A stretch of DNA of 64,000 nt from Rhodovulum sp. ES.010 (GTDB taxonomy: Bacteria > Pseudomonadota > Alphaproteobacteria > Rhodobacterales > Rhodobacteraceae), in the NCBI RefSeq assembly GCF_900142935.1, contig NZ_FSRS01000001.1, forward strand, positions 1,498,001 to 1,562,000. The letters are read 5' to 3'. The notes below the pieces were generated by a model. It was not told the DNA's origin. It saw nothing but the letters and a program-made list of their open reading frames with translations, and did not search any database. Position 1 is the stretch's first letter. The number at the start of each line of letters is the position of its first letter. Below, one piece after another: positions 15,245 to 24,900 of this stretch. The translations under genes were made by a program, and so were the position numbers.

Positions 15245-18150
15245 GGGCGGACCTCCACGGTTTCGGGCACAAGCCGGACATCCTTCCGCGCCAGCACGAT
15301 CGCCGAGGGCGCCGCAGCGGCGGCCAGCCCCACGCCCGCCGAAAGCGGGTCGAGCGGCGCGATCTTCAACAGCCGGCGCAGCGGCGGCAGGAAGAAGGGC
15401 AGGACCGCGGTCCCCGCCGAGGCGATGAGCGCGCCGTCCAGCATCCGGTTCTCCAGGAGCCGGCCGGTCCTGAGGTTGGCGATATCGCTGCGCTGGCAGG
15501 TCAGCGCGTAGAGCAACTGGCCGAGCGACAGCGCCAGGAAGGTCATCGCACGGGTCCGGGGACCGGGGCCGAAGCGGGCGAGGCCGACGAAATGCGATAC
15601 CAGAGCGCTGGCGGAGATGGTGGCGCCGTCAAGCGCCATGCGCCGGAAATGCGCCTGCGGGATCACCGGCTCGTCGACCGCTCGCGGCGGGCGGTGCATC
15701 GCGTCGGGGTCCGGGTCGGCCAGCGCCAGGCCAAGCCCCGGCAGCACGTCGCTGACGAGGTTGATCCACAGCAGTTCCATCGGCGATTCCAGCTCGCCGG
15801 GGCCGTGGACGGCCTCGACGAGGCCCACGGCGATCTCCGACAGGTTCGTCGCGATCAGGAATTCCAGCGCCCGGCGGATGTTGCGGTAGACCGCGCGGCC
15901 TTGCGCGATGGCGTCGATCAGGGTTGTCAGTTCGTCGTCGCGGATCACTACGTTGGCCACGTCGCGGGCGAGGTCGGTGCCGCTGGCCCCCATCGCGATG
16001 CCGACATTGGCGGCCTTCAGGGCGGGGCCGTCGTTCACCCCGTCCCCGGTCATGCCCACCACCGCACCGCGGCTTTGCAGCGCCTGCACGATGGCGAGCT
16101 TCTGCGCCGCGCTCACCCGCGAGAACACATGGGCCTGCTGCGCGACGCCACCCAGCAGATCGGGGTTCATCGCGGCGATCTCGGGCGAGTCGATGATCCG
16201 CAGCGGCCCGCCCTGCGCCAGGTTCAGGTCGCGCGCGATGGCGGCGGCGGTGGCGGCCTGGTCGCCGGTGATCATCACGGTCTTGATGCCCGCGCGGTGC
16301 ATTGCCGTGATGAAATCCGCGGCCCCTGCGCGCAGCGGGTCGACCATCGCCAGCAGCCCCAGCCAGCGCAGGTCCTGGGGCGTGCGGTCCTCGGGCGCGG
16401 CGTCCCCGGCGGCGAAGCCGAGCACGCGGGCGGGCCGCGCCGCCAAAAGGTCGTTCGCGGCCAGAATGCGGGCGCGCATGGCCGCGTCGAGCGGCGTGCC
16501 GTCCCACAGCGCCGCGCAGTGGCGCAGCACCGTTTCGGGCGCGCCCTTGACCAGCGTGCGCGGGCCCGCGCCGCCATGCAGGGTGACCATGAAGGGCCGC
16601 TCTGGCGTGCGCTCGATGAGCCGTTCCAGCGGCCGGGCGCGGCGCAGGGCGGCCACGTCGAGCCCCGCGCCCAGCGCGTGATCCAGCACCGCCCGCTCGG
16701 TGGCGGAGGACCCGGTCGCGCCGCCCGCCCCCGGCTCCGCCTCGCTGTTCAGCGCGGCCACCTCCAACAGCATGGCGCGCGCGCCGTCCACCTCGGGGTC
16801 GTCGGGCTGGGGTCCGGCGACCGCTTCGACCACCTCCAGCCGGTTGCGGGTCAGCGTCCCCGTCTTGTCCAGGCACAGCACCTGCAGCGCGCCCAGGCTT
16901 TCCACCGTGTCGATGCGGCGCACCAGGACGCCGCGCCTTTCCATCTTGCGCAGGCCCATCGACATCGTGGTCGTGGCCACCACCGGCAGCCCCTCGGGCA
17001 CCGCCGCGACGGCCAGGGCAAGCGCGTCCTTCAGCATCATCGACAGGCCCATGCCACGCATCCAGCCGATGCCGAAAAACACCCCACAGGCCAGCATCGA
17101 CAGCTTAACGAGCCCGGCCCCCAGCCGGTCGAGTTCTTCCTCGACCGGCGCGCGGGGCCGCGCCGCGGTTTCGCTCAGCCGCGCGATGCGGGCGGCCACC
17201 GTGCCCGGTCCGGTCGCGACGACAAGCGCGCGCCCCCGCCCCTCGGCGACCATCGTGCCGGAATAAAGCATCGTGGGCCGCGCCCCGAGCGGGGCGTCCG
17301 CAGCGACCCCGGCCGCGGCGCGCTTGGTCACCGGCCGCGTCTCGCCCGTCAGCGCGGATTCGTCGACCTTCAGGCGGTGGTCGGCGACCACGCGGGCGTC
17401 GGCCGGTATCACGCGCCCGGGCCGCACCACCAACACATCGCCCCGCACCAGATGCGCGGCGGGCAGCGCGTGCTCCCTGCCCCCGCGCAGCACGGTCACG
17501 GTCTCGCCCGAGCTGTCCATCAGCTTGCCGATGGAGGCTTCGGCCTGCCCCTCGGTGACGTAGCCGAAACCCGCGTTGACCATCACGACCGCAACGGTCG
17601 CCACCGCGTCGGCCACACCGCCGGTGGCCAGCGACACCACAGAGGAGCCGAGCAGCATTCCAACCGGCAGGCTTTCGAACTGCTCTGCGAAAAGCGACAG
17701 GGACGAGCGTTCCGAGACGCTCGGCACCCGGTTCTCGCCGCCGCGGCGCAGCCGCGCTGCGGCGGCGACGGGATCGAGGCCGGTCTCGGGGTCGGTCTCC
17801 ACCGCGCGCGCGACATCGTCGGCGGCCATACGATGCCAATCGGACCCCTCGTCGATCGCCTGCGCCGCCGACGGGCGCGGGGCATCGCCGCTCCCGTCCA
17901 ACCGGGTCGCGCGCAGGCCGGCCAGCACCGCCGCGCGCACCGTCTCGTCCGTTGCCGGCCCGGCCAGGTGCAGGATTACGCTTGCGGAGGCCGCCCGGCA
18001 CTCGGCCCGCGCGACCACTGCGTGCCCCGTCAGAACATCCTGAAGCGCGCCCGCCCGCGCCACGCGACCGCGAATGGCCGGGCAGCGAAGGCGCACCCGT
18101 CCGCCGCGGGACCGGTGCACCAGCGTGACGGCCGTGGTCTGCCCTGCCAA
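15229..18150 (-). CDS. P-type cation-transporting ATPase with N-terminal HMA2-like domain
   Basis: 973 residues from a TTG at 18150, preceded by GGAG with 8-bp spacing; no in-frame ATG lies between this and the previous gene, so the start is moderately certain. Residues ~5-80 resemble an HMA2 domain (VTLVHRSRGGRVRLRCPAIRGR). The ATPase core follows: actuator TGE (LTGETRP), membrane motif VPEGLP, phosphorylation site D428 in DKTGTLT, nucleotide-domain KGAPE, hinge GDGVND, and a C-terminal set of about six membrane helices. PEGLP and the absence of CPC/CPx point to P2-like ion specificity (Ca, Mg, Na/K or similar) rather than soft heavy metals. The stop overlaps the MetK-like gene. The ion is unknown. 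Confidence 0.85.
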   Translation of the reverse strand: MAGQTTAVTLVHRSRGGRVRLRCPAIRGRVARAGALQDVLTGHAVVARAECRAASASVILHLAGPATDETVRAAVLAGLRATRLDGSGDAPRPSAAQAIDEGSDWHRMAADDVARAVETDPETGLDPVAAAARLRRGGENRVPSVSERSSLSLFAEQFESLPVGMLLGSSVVSLATGGVADAVATVAVVMVNAGFGYVTEGQAEASIGKLMDSSGETVTVLRGGREHALPAAHLVRGDVLVVRPGRVIPADARVVADHRLKVDESALTGETRPVTKRAAAGVAADAPLGARPTMLYSGTMVAEGRGRALVVATGPGTVAARIARLSETAARPRAPVEEELDRLGAGLVKLSMLACGVFFGIGWMRGMGLSMMLKDALALAVAAVPEGLPVVATTTMSMGLRKMERRGVLVRRIDTVESLGALQVLCLDKTGTLTRNRLEVVEAVAGPQPDDPEVDGARAMLLEVAALNSEAEPGAGGATGSSATERAVLDHALGAGLDVAALRRARPLERLIERTPERPFMVTLHGGAGPRTLVKGAPETVLRHCAALWDGTPLDAAMRARILAANDLLAARPARVLGFAAGDAAPEDRTPQDLRWLGLLAMVDPLRAGAADFITAMHRAGIKTVMITGDQAATAAAIARDLNLAQGGPLRIIDSPEIAAMNPDLLGGVAQQAHVFSRVSAAQKLAIVQALQSRGAVVGMTGDGVNDGPALKAANVGIAMGASGTDLARDVANVVIRDDELTTLIDAIAQGRAVYRNIRRALEFLIATNLSEIAVGLVEAVHGPGELESPMELLWINLVSDVLPGLGLALADPDPDAMHRPPRAVDEPVIPQAHFRRMALDGATISASALVSHFVGLARFGPGPRTRAMTFLALSLGQLLYALTCQRSDIANLRTGRLLENRMLDGALIASAGTAVLPFFLPPLRRLLKIAPLDPLSAGVGLAAAAAPSAIVLARKDVRLVPETVEVRPCATS

Positions 18151-18239
18151 ATGTCTCGCTCCGCCTTCTCGCCAGAACGAGTGTCGCAGGGGCGCGCCGC
18201 GCTGTCCTTGACCGGCGTCAACGCGCGGTCCTCGCTGCC

Positions 18240-18452
18240 CTAGCGGCCCCGTGCCCTGCGTGTCGCCGCCGCGGCCAGCCACGCGCGCACCGACCCGGTA
18301 TGGGCGCCGTGGACCTCGGCGCGGCCGAGGTCGATCTCGTTGTCGTATGCCGGATCGAAGGGGCGCGGGGCCTTGTCCCTCGCCCCTTTCAACCAGAGCC
18401 ACGCCACGGCCCCATGCTCGTCGGTTTCCGCGATGACGATCTGTTCGGCCAT
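18240..18452 (-). CDS. Small protein of unknown function heading the ATPase operon
   Basis: 70 residues from the ATG at 18452, which has GGGGGTGA immediately upstream; a start 48 bp further up would overlap the palindrome. The sequence begins MAEQIVIAETDEHGAVAWLW and is soluble and acidic in the middle (DNEIDLGRAEVHG). I recognise no family. It is 89 bp before the ATPase start and 28 bp after a 22-bp palindrome, so it is the probable first gene of the operon. Confidence 0.5.
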   Translation of the reverse strand: MAEQIVIAETDEHGAVAWLWLKGARDKAPRPFDPAYDNEIDLGRAEVHGAHTGSVRAWLAAAATRRARGR

Positions 18453-18479
18453 ATTCACCCCCGGTGCGGTACCGCTGCA

Positions 18480-18501
18480 AGTGTTAGGATATCTTAACAC
18501 T
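18480..18501. promoter_or_regulatory. 22-bp near-perfect palindrome, candidate operator of the ATPase operon
   Basis: The arms are AGTGTTA and TAACACT around a GATATC core; only one symmetric pair of bases fails to match (20 of 22 symmetric). It lies 28 bp upstream of the first gene of the minus-strand ATPase/MetK-like operon, where a repressor would block transcription. It has Zur-like TGTTA/TAACA arms but a wider spacing, so I do not name the regulator. Confidence 0.55.
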
Positions 18502-18520
18502 GTCGGCCAAGTCCATGGCG

Positions 18521-18541
18521 CAGGCGCCGCAGGGGCGCCTG
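18521..18541 (-). terminator. Terminator-like hairpin after the giant operon
   Basis: An 8-bp perfect stem (18521-18528 with 18534-18541) with a 5-nt loop lies 5 bp beyond the stop of the beta-propeller gene on the minus strand. No T run follows, so intrinsic termination is doubtful. Confidence 0.35.
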
Positions 18542-18546
18542 GCCCG

Positions 18547-21500
18547 TCAGGTGGTGCGGTGGATCTTGCGCACGGCGATCTGCCCGCTGCGCCGCACGAT
18601 GTCCTTCAGCGTCGGATGGTCGAGATCGGTGGCCGGAAGGGCATTGTCCGGCGATGTGACCACCGCGATCACGAGAATATCATCGTTGGACCCCGAAAAG
18701 CGCAGGTCGACGGGCACCTGCACCGCACGCGGCGTGCGCGCGTCGACCTGGCTGCCGGGATGGAACAGCCCGACATGCTCAAGGTCGGAGGGCATCGACG
18801 GGGAATTGCCGCGCACGGTTTCGAGGATGGCGGTGCGCCATGCCGCATCGATGGACACCGCCCCCAGATCACCGGCCGGCGCGTTCTTGTGCAGGAACAC
18901 GTTCACGTCGACCTGGCCGCCGGGCACCGGCGTCGTGTGCCGGTGATGGACCATCACATAGGCTTCGTGCAGCGCCTTGGAGAACGCGGCCGGCTTGGCG
19001 ATCGTGTGCAGGTCCGCCTCGTTCGGGGGATCGGTCTCGGTCCAGTCGCCGATGTTCAGAACCACGATATCCGGGCTCGAATGGTAGTTGACCGGCGCGT
19101 TCGTGAGCGGATCGGTGGGCGCAGCCGGCAGGACAAGTCGGCCGGTGTCATGGAGCAGCGACCGGATGAAGGTGCGCCCGACCGAGGCCGGCACCGCCGA
19201 GATGTCGCGCTCCCACACGCCGCGGGCGTTCAGCGCCGCGCGCAGATAGGTCCCGCCCGCGCTCTGCGAGACGGTCAGGTCCTCGACCTTGGTCTGCGGC
19301 AACCCCTCCATCGCCGGTTTCCAGGTCCAGGCCGGGTGTTCGCCACTGCGGTCGATGCGGCCCTGCCACACGCCGATCCGGTTGCCGACATAGACGATGG
19401 CCCGCGCATCGGGGTCGACCACCACCGCATGCGCCCCCGCCGCAGAGCCACCGGTGCCCGCCGTCGCGTTCAGCGGCGCATTGCGCAGCCCGGTGGGATA
19501 CCAGCGACCGTGCCCGTCATACCACCACAGCGTGTCGAAGACCGGATCGCTGGAAAAGCCGCCATCGCTTTGCGACCGGATCTGCCCGGTGGTCGAGACA
19601 TAGAAGGTCTCGCGCCCGCTGTCGGAATTATCGTGCAGGGCGATGTCGGTCCAGGCGCTCTGGTAGGGCCTGGGAAGGTAGGGCAGGAACGGGTTGGGGA
19701 CGTTGTCAGCCAGCTTCTTGCTCTTCGGCCGTTCTTGCCCGGAGTCGTCGCTGACCACCGAGGCGGCCATGGAACTCCAGCCCGAGGCGGTGGCGAAGCG
19801 GAAGACCCGCACCGTCCGGGCACACAGCACCGCGATCGCCATCCCGTCATAATCGGCCGGATCGCCCCCCTGCAGCACCTCGATGACGTGCACCGGGTCG
19901 GACGACCCGCCCTCGGTCAGCTGGTCCTGCGTGGCGTCGCTGCCCCCGGTATAGGGATCGCTGCCGCTGGGCACGGTGACCCAGTCCATGGTCGTGCTGG
20001 TATCCGGGTTCCAGTTCGACGAGAACCAGACGCGGTCGGTGCCGATGAACACCCGCGCATTGTCCGGGTCGTCGGTCGGCGCCACGGTGCCGGTTGAATA
20101 GAATGAGGCGCGGCCGTTCTCGGCGGTCTCGCTGGCGCCGCTGGCGCCGCGGCCGCTGCGGAACACGGGGCCGTGGGGGCGCGTCGCGGACGGGTCGAAG
20201 CGCCAGGAGCCACGGATATACTGCATCACGCTCAGATGCGCGCGCGTGGGGTGGAACATGCAGCCGCCGCCGTCGCCCTTGCGCTGCAATTCCCAGACCG
20301 TGTCGCCGATCCGCTGGATCGCGCCGTTGTCCTGGGTGCCGCACAGCACCGGCCCGTCGAATTCGGGATGCGCGGCGACATAGCCGGTCTGGGCCGTCGC
20401 AAGACCGGAATTGTGCGACTTCGCGGTTCCGCCCTGGCGGCTGAACACGCCCCCGTCGCAGCCCACCCAGAGCGTCGCCCCCGCATGGCGCAGGATATGC
20501 ACGTCGGCGTGGATGCCCTCGCCCACCCAGGTCCGATCCTTGTCCGGCCCGTTCGGCGGGTTGTCCGTCTCCTGGTTCGCGTCCTGGAAATCCGTGGTCA
20601 GGTTCCCGGCCGCGGTGGTGATCGTCAGGTCGAAGATCGCCGCGTTGCCCGACTCCACCGAACCGCCGACCGTCACCACGTCGTCGCTGCCCACCTGGCG
20701 CACCGCGATGGTCTGATCGTAGTTCGACTGGTCGTTCACGTCGCTCGCGATGATCAGGTTGCCGCCGCTGCGGGTCACACTGTTGACGAAGAGCCCGACG
20801 GGCACGTTGCGCACGTGACGAACCGCCGGCGACGCGCCCGAGACGTCGATGTGCCACAGATGGGCGTGCCCCTTGTTGTTGCCGGGGTCGACCGGGCTTG
20901 CCCGCTTGCCCAGCACGTAAAGGCGCGTGGTGTCGTGGGCGACCTCGCCGAGGCTCAGCCGCCTGCCCCACTCCCGCGCACCCGTGGGGTCGAGATCCGG
21001 CAGCGTGATGTGCTGAAAGTCGCCGAGGTTGCCGCTCGGCGACCAGTAGACGCCGTTCTCGCTGTCGGTGTCGCCCCCCATCAGGGTCACGAACAGGCCG
21101 CGGTCGGTCCAGACCGCGTCGGTGCATTGCGCGTGCCGGTAATCCCCGAAATCCCGGCCGCTGAAGTCGATCCGCGTCCAATCGCTGTCCTCGGCAAAGC
21201 TGCCGCTGCGGTGCCACAGGCCCGTCGTCGTCGCCGCCACGAACCGCCCGTCGCCATTGGCCGACGGGGTCACCGAAGGGTCGCGGGCAAGCCGGTAGAT
21301 GCCCGCCCCCGACAGGTTGCGCCCCTCGCGCACCCAGGGGTTCATCCCCGGATTGTCCAGCGCGTTGGTGATGGTGCCGTCCAGCCGCAGAACGCCCACG
21401 CCGGCGAGTTTGGCGCCGGGATACGCGCGGATGCCCGGCCGCGGCTCGCCCGTCCCGACATAGACCACGTCCTTGTCGGGGTCGTCGGACCCGCCGGTCC

Positions 21501-21921
21501 GGCCGAACTCCACGAGCAGCGCCCCGCTTGTCAGCGAGATGTCCGACCGTTCCGCCGTGGGGGCCAGCCCCCAGGCGCCTACCGGGGACCATGTCGCGGC
21601 GCGGTCCTCGGAATACCAGATCCCGCCATTGGCCGTGGCGACGTAGATTCGATCGCCGTTCGGACTGATTCGGATGTCGCGCACGCGCCCCGACACGACC
21701 GGGTCACCCGTGGCCTGCCCATTGATCAGGATCGAGGGGCCAAGCGGCATCCACAGCCGCTCTTCCTCGAAATTCGCGTTGATCACCTCGTCCAGCAGGT
21801 CGAGATCGCCGACCAGGCCGGGGGGAAGGCTCGGCCCTTCATGGACGAGACCGTATTCCTCCCGGTCCACCAGCCGGTCCTCCGACGACGTGAACTCGCC
21901 CGGCCATTCGTAGCGTGCCAT
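18547..21921 (-). CDS. Giant-operon protein F: 1124-residue beta-propeller (BNR/sialidase-like fold)
   Basis: No signal peptide or membrane segment. After an acidic ~55-residue lead, the protein shows propeller repeats: GRVRDIRISPNGDRIYVATA then an Asp-box-like SEDRAATW (~100-107), LYVLGKRASPVD, ADVHILRHAGATLWVGCDGG, VLCGTQDNGAIQRIGDTVW, and AIVYVGNRIGVWQG near residue 850. The last ~170 residues form a separate beta-rich domain (VDVNVFLHKNAPAGDLG..., VPVDLRFSGSNDDILVIAVV). Such Asp-box propellers bind or cleave glycans or act as protein scaffolds; no sialidase catalytic set is evident. The start overlaps the stop of gene E by one base (TGATG) with GAGGGGGG upstream. It is the last gene of the 21-kb unit. 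Function unknown. Confidence 0.75.
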   Translation of the reverse strand: MARYEWPGEFTSSEDRLVDREEYGLVHEGPSLPPGLVGDLDLLDEVINANFEEERLWMPLGPSILINGQATGDPVVSGRVRDIRISPNGDRIYVATANGGIWYSEDRAATWSPVGAWGLAPTAERSDISLTSGALLVEFGRTGGSDDPDKDVVYVGTGEPRPGIRAYPGAKLAGVGVLRLDGTITNALDNPGMNPWVREGRNLSGAGIYRLARDPSVTPSANGDGRFVAATTTGLWHRSGSFAEDSDWTRIDFSGRDFGDYRHAQCTDAVWTDRGLFVTLMGGDTDSENGVYWSPSGNLGDFQHITLPDLDPTGAREWGRRLSLGEVAHDTTRLYVLGKRASPVDPGNNKGHAHLWHIDVSGASPAVRHVRNVPVGLFVNSVTRSGGNLIIASDVNDQSNYDQTIAVRQVGSDDVVTVGGSVESGNAAIFDLTITTAAGNLTTDFQDANQETDNPPNGPDKDRTWVGEGIHADVHILRHAGATLWVGCDGGVFSRQGGTAKSHNSGLATAQTGYVAAHPEFDGPVLCGTQDNGAIQRIGDTVWELQRKGDGGGCMFHPTRAHLSVMQYIRGSWRFDPSATRPHGPVFRSGRGASGASETAENGRASFYSTGTVAPTDDPDNARVFIGTDRVWFSSNWNPDTSTTMDWVTVPSGSDPYTGGSDATQDQLTEGGSSDPVHVIEVLQGGDPADYDGMAIAVLCARTVRVFRFATASGWSSMAASVVSDDSGQERPKSKKLADNVPNPFLPYLPRPYQSAWTDIALHDNSDSGRETFYVSTTGQIRSQSDGGFSSDPVFDTLWWYDGHGRWYPTGLRNAPLNATAGTGGSAAGAHAVVVDPDARAIVYVGNRIGVWQGRIDRSGEHPAWTWKPAMEGLPQTKVEDLTVSQSAGGTYLRAALNARGVWERDISAVPASVGRTFIRSLLHDTGRLVLPAAPTDPLTNAPVNYHSSPDIVVLNIGDWTETDPPNEADLHTIAKPAAFSKALHEAYVMVHHRHTTPVPGGQVDVNVFLHKNAPAGDLGAVSIDAAWRTAILETVRGNSPSMPSDLEHVGLFHPGSQVDARTPRAVQVPVDLRFSGSNDDILVIAVVTSPDNALPATDLDHPTLKDIVRRSGQIAVRKIHRTT

Positions 21922-24900
21922 CAGCCCCCCTCCCCGCCGTCGTCGCCCTTGCCCGGTGCGATGCGGATATAGCCCTCTTCGACGCGCACCCGCCCGCTGG
22001 GCAGGATCGCGGCCTGGGTGGCCGACAGGATCGGGTCGTCGCGCCAGGTGACGGGCGAGCCGCGCCGCGTCCAGCTCTGGTTCGCTCCGAAGGCGGCGAT
22101 CTTGGGCAGGCGCACCTTGTCGGGGTCGATCAGCACCGGTCCGACCCGCGCCGACGGCGCGATCCGGCCCAGTCCCGGCGCGACCCAGTCCTGCAAGAGT
22201 TCCAGCCCCTTGCGCGGCAGGAATCCCGTGGTGGCATGGACGCGGGCTGCCGGATGCATCAGCAGGGTCAGCCGCACCCGCTGGCCGGAATGCACCGACA
22301 GCGGATCTGCCCCGGTGATGTAGGGGCAGTCGAGCGGGCTGGGCGCGGGCAGGAAATCGCTGCCGAGTTGCCCGGCGATGGCCCCAAGCAGCGCCCGGTA
22401 GCCCAGCCCCGGCGCGTTGACGCGCACCGCCTGCACCACCTCCTTTTCGATAAGGTGCAGGCGCGTGAAATCGCCCCCGAGGAAGAAGCCGTAAAGCCCG
22501 TCATGCCCCTTGGCGAACTCCCCGAGCCGCACCTGGAAGGCGCGCGACTTGACCGCGTCATAGACCCCCTCGCGCACCAGATGGTCGCGGATCGCTTCGG
22601 CCTCGCCGCCGAAGGCACCGGTTTTCGCCAGATCCTCCGGGATGTCGAGCCACAGGCGGGTTTCGACCAGCGCCACGGGCCGGCCGACCAGCCCCGCGAT
22701 GGTCGCCCCCGACGAGGCGAGCGAGCTGTCCACGCCCCACATCGTGGTGTCGACCGCGCGCAGGAAAGCGCTGAGCGGACTTTCCAGTTCCGCGGTCTCG
22801 GGGACGTTCCGCTGGGCGATGTCGGCGTCGATCATGCCCTTGGCGACGAGGCCCGCCAAACGCGCATGCGCGGGCAAACCGTCGGTGGGCGAGGTGGCCG
22901 CCGGCCCGTCGCGGCCGACCCCGCCTTCCCAGACCAGCCCGCCGGTGACGGGGTCGTGCAGCACCTCGCCGAGCGGCGTGCCGTCGCGGTCGAAGAACTC
23001 CACCGACTCGTCGATGAAGTCGGGCAGCAGGTAGCCAGCGACCGGGTTGACCGTGTTGACCGGCGTCGCCTGGTCGAGCCGCGCCTCGCGCGGCCGGGCC
23101 GAGGTATCGGCCGGGTCGACGAAGCGCCACATCAGCCGCGCCGGCAGCGAAAGCCGCGGCGGCATCGCGAGGGCGCGATTGCCGTCGGCGTCCTTCGCCT
23201 CCAGGGCAGCGGGCAGCGCGATCCGGTCCAGCGGCGGGTCGCGATAGCGCCCGAACGTGTCGACGACGCGCGCCCGCGTCAGTCGCAGCCTTCCGCTGGC
23301 GATCAGGCGCGGCAGGCCGAGCTTGCGCAACGCCTCCGCCACGGTTTCGGGCACCGGCAGGATCTGGCCGTCCGGCCCGGTGTCGAGCGCCAGCCACAAA
23401 TCGTCGATCCGGTCGAGCGTGACCGAACCCAGGTCGGCCCGCTTCAGGAAGTCTGACAGGTCCGCCAGCGTGTCCTGATGCGAATCGCCGATCTCGCCGC
23501 CCTCGGCCTCGTCGCGGGCGGCTTCTTCCTTCAGATAGGTGTCGATCACACTCTGATAGGTGCGCGCGAGACCCGATGTGATCGGGCTGCGCCCCCGCAA
23601 CGTCAGCGCCCCGCCCCGCACGTCGGACGCGCCCTCGAAATCGATCCGGCCAAGCGTCCAGCCTGCGAGGTCGTCGCCGGGCTCCAGCGCCACTTCCCAT
23701 TCCAGCCAGACCGGCGCCCAGGGTTGGGCCCAATTGGTGATCGCGACCGGGCTGGGGTCGCGCCCGTCCAGCAGCGAGAACCGGCGCAACTCGTCGCTGA
23801 TCTCGGCGCGCGCCACCGACGAGACGCTCTCGCCCCCGGGCACGACGCTGGCCATCCCGTCATAGACCCCGTCGGCCGAGACGCGCAGCGCGACCTCGCC
23901 CCGTAGGCGGTTCTGCGCGGGGCCCGCCTCGGCCTCGGGCAGGGTCATCCCGATCGCGTCATAGCACCAGGGCAGCAGGTAGGAATCGTAGAACATCGCG
24001 TTGCGCACCAGCAGGTCGGCCGCGCGCGGCACCTGCGCATGGCTGATCTCGGGCACGTAGTCGAAGGCGTTGAGCCGCTCGCCAAGGGTGTTTGCGATCT
24101 CGTTGCTCCAGCGGCAGATCAGCCGCCCGTCCTCGTCGAACCGGCCGTCGCCGAGGAACCGATTGGGCTTGCCATAGTCGCGCAGCCCGATCACCGGCGG
24201 CGTGGCCCGGTGATAGCGCGGTCCGGGCCGGACCACGGTGCGGATCTGCGGCCCCGCGGGCAGCACGCGCCCCTTCTCGCGCAGCACGACCTCCTGAATC
24301 GTCTCGCGAAGCTCGTCGACGCTTGCCTTGTGCGCCGTGCCCCGCCCGGCCCCGGTCCAGATCACGTCCGCCCTGGGCGGTTTGCCGGACTCCGCCTCGG
24401 CCTGCTTGGTGCGCAGGGGGCGGCCCGCGCGCAGGTCCGAGGCCTTGCGCTCGACGATGACTTCCTCGATCCGCTCGGGGCCCTTGAAAGTCTCGAACCC
24501 GTCGGCATGCTCGGCCTCGTCCAGCCCCACCACGCCATCGCGGCTGTCGAGCTGCATGATCGAGGAGTTGGCCACCGCCGTGATCAGGCTTTCGAAATAC
24601 TCGCGCCGGGCGCGGCCGGTGACGTTCATCCCGCGCGAGGCCTGGGCCGCCACGAGCCGTTCCAGGGTGGGCGCCAGAGACACCCCGATCTGCCGCTCGC
24701 GCGGCGCAAGATCCCAGGCCACGCGGCCCGCCACCGGCACGCCGAAGGCGTAGCCCTCCATCACCGTTTCATAAAGCTCGCGCAGCGGCGCGATCACGAC
24801 GTCATCGAAGGCATATTCGGCAAAGCCGGTCGCCAGCGCCGCCTGCGAGGCACCGAGCTTGAACTCGGTCTGCAGGTCGACCCGCCGCGCGCCGCCGGAG

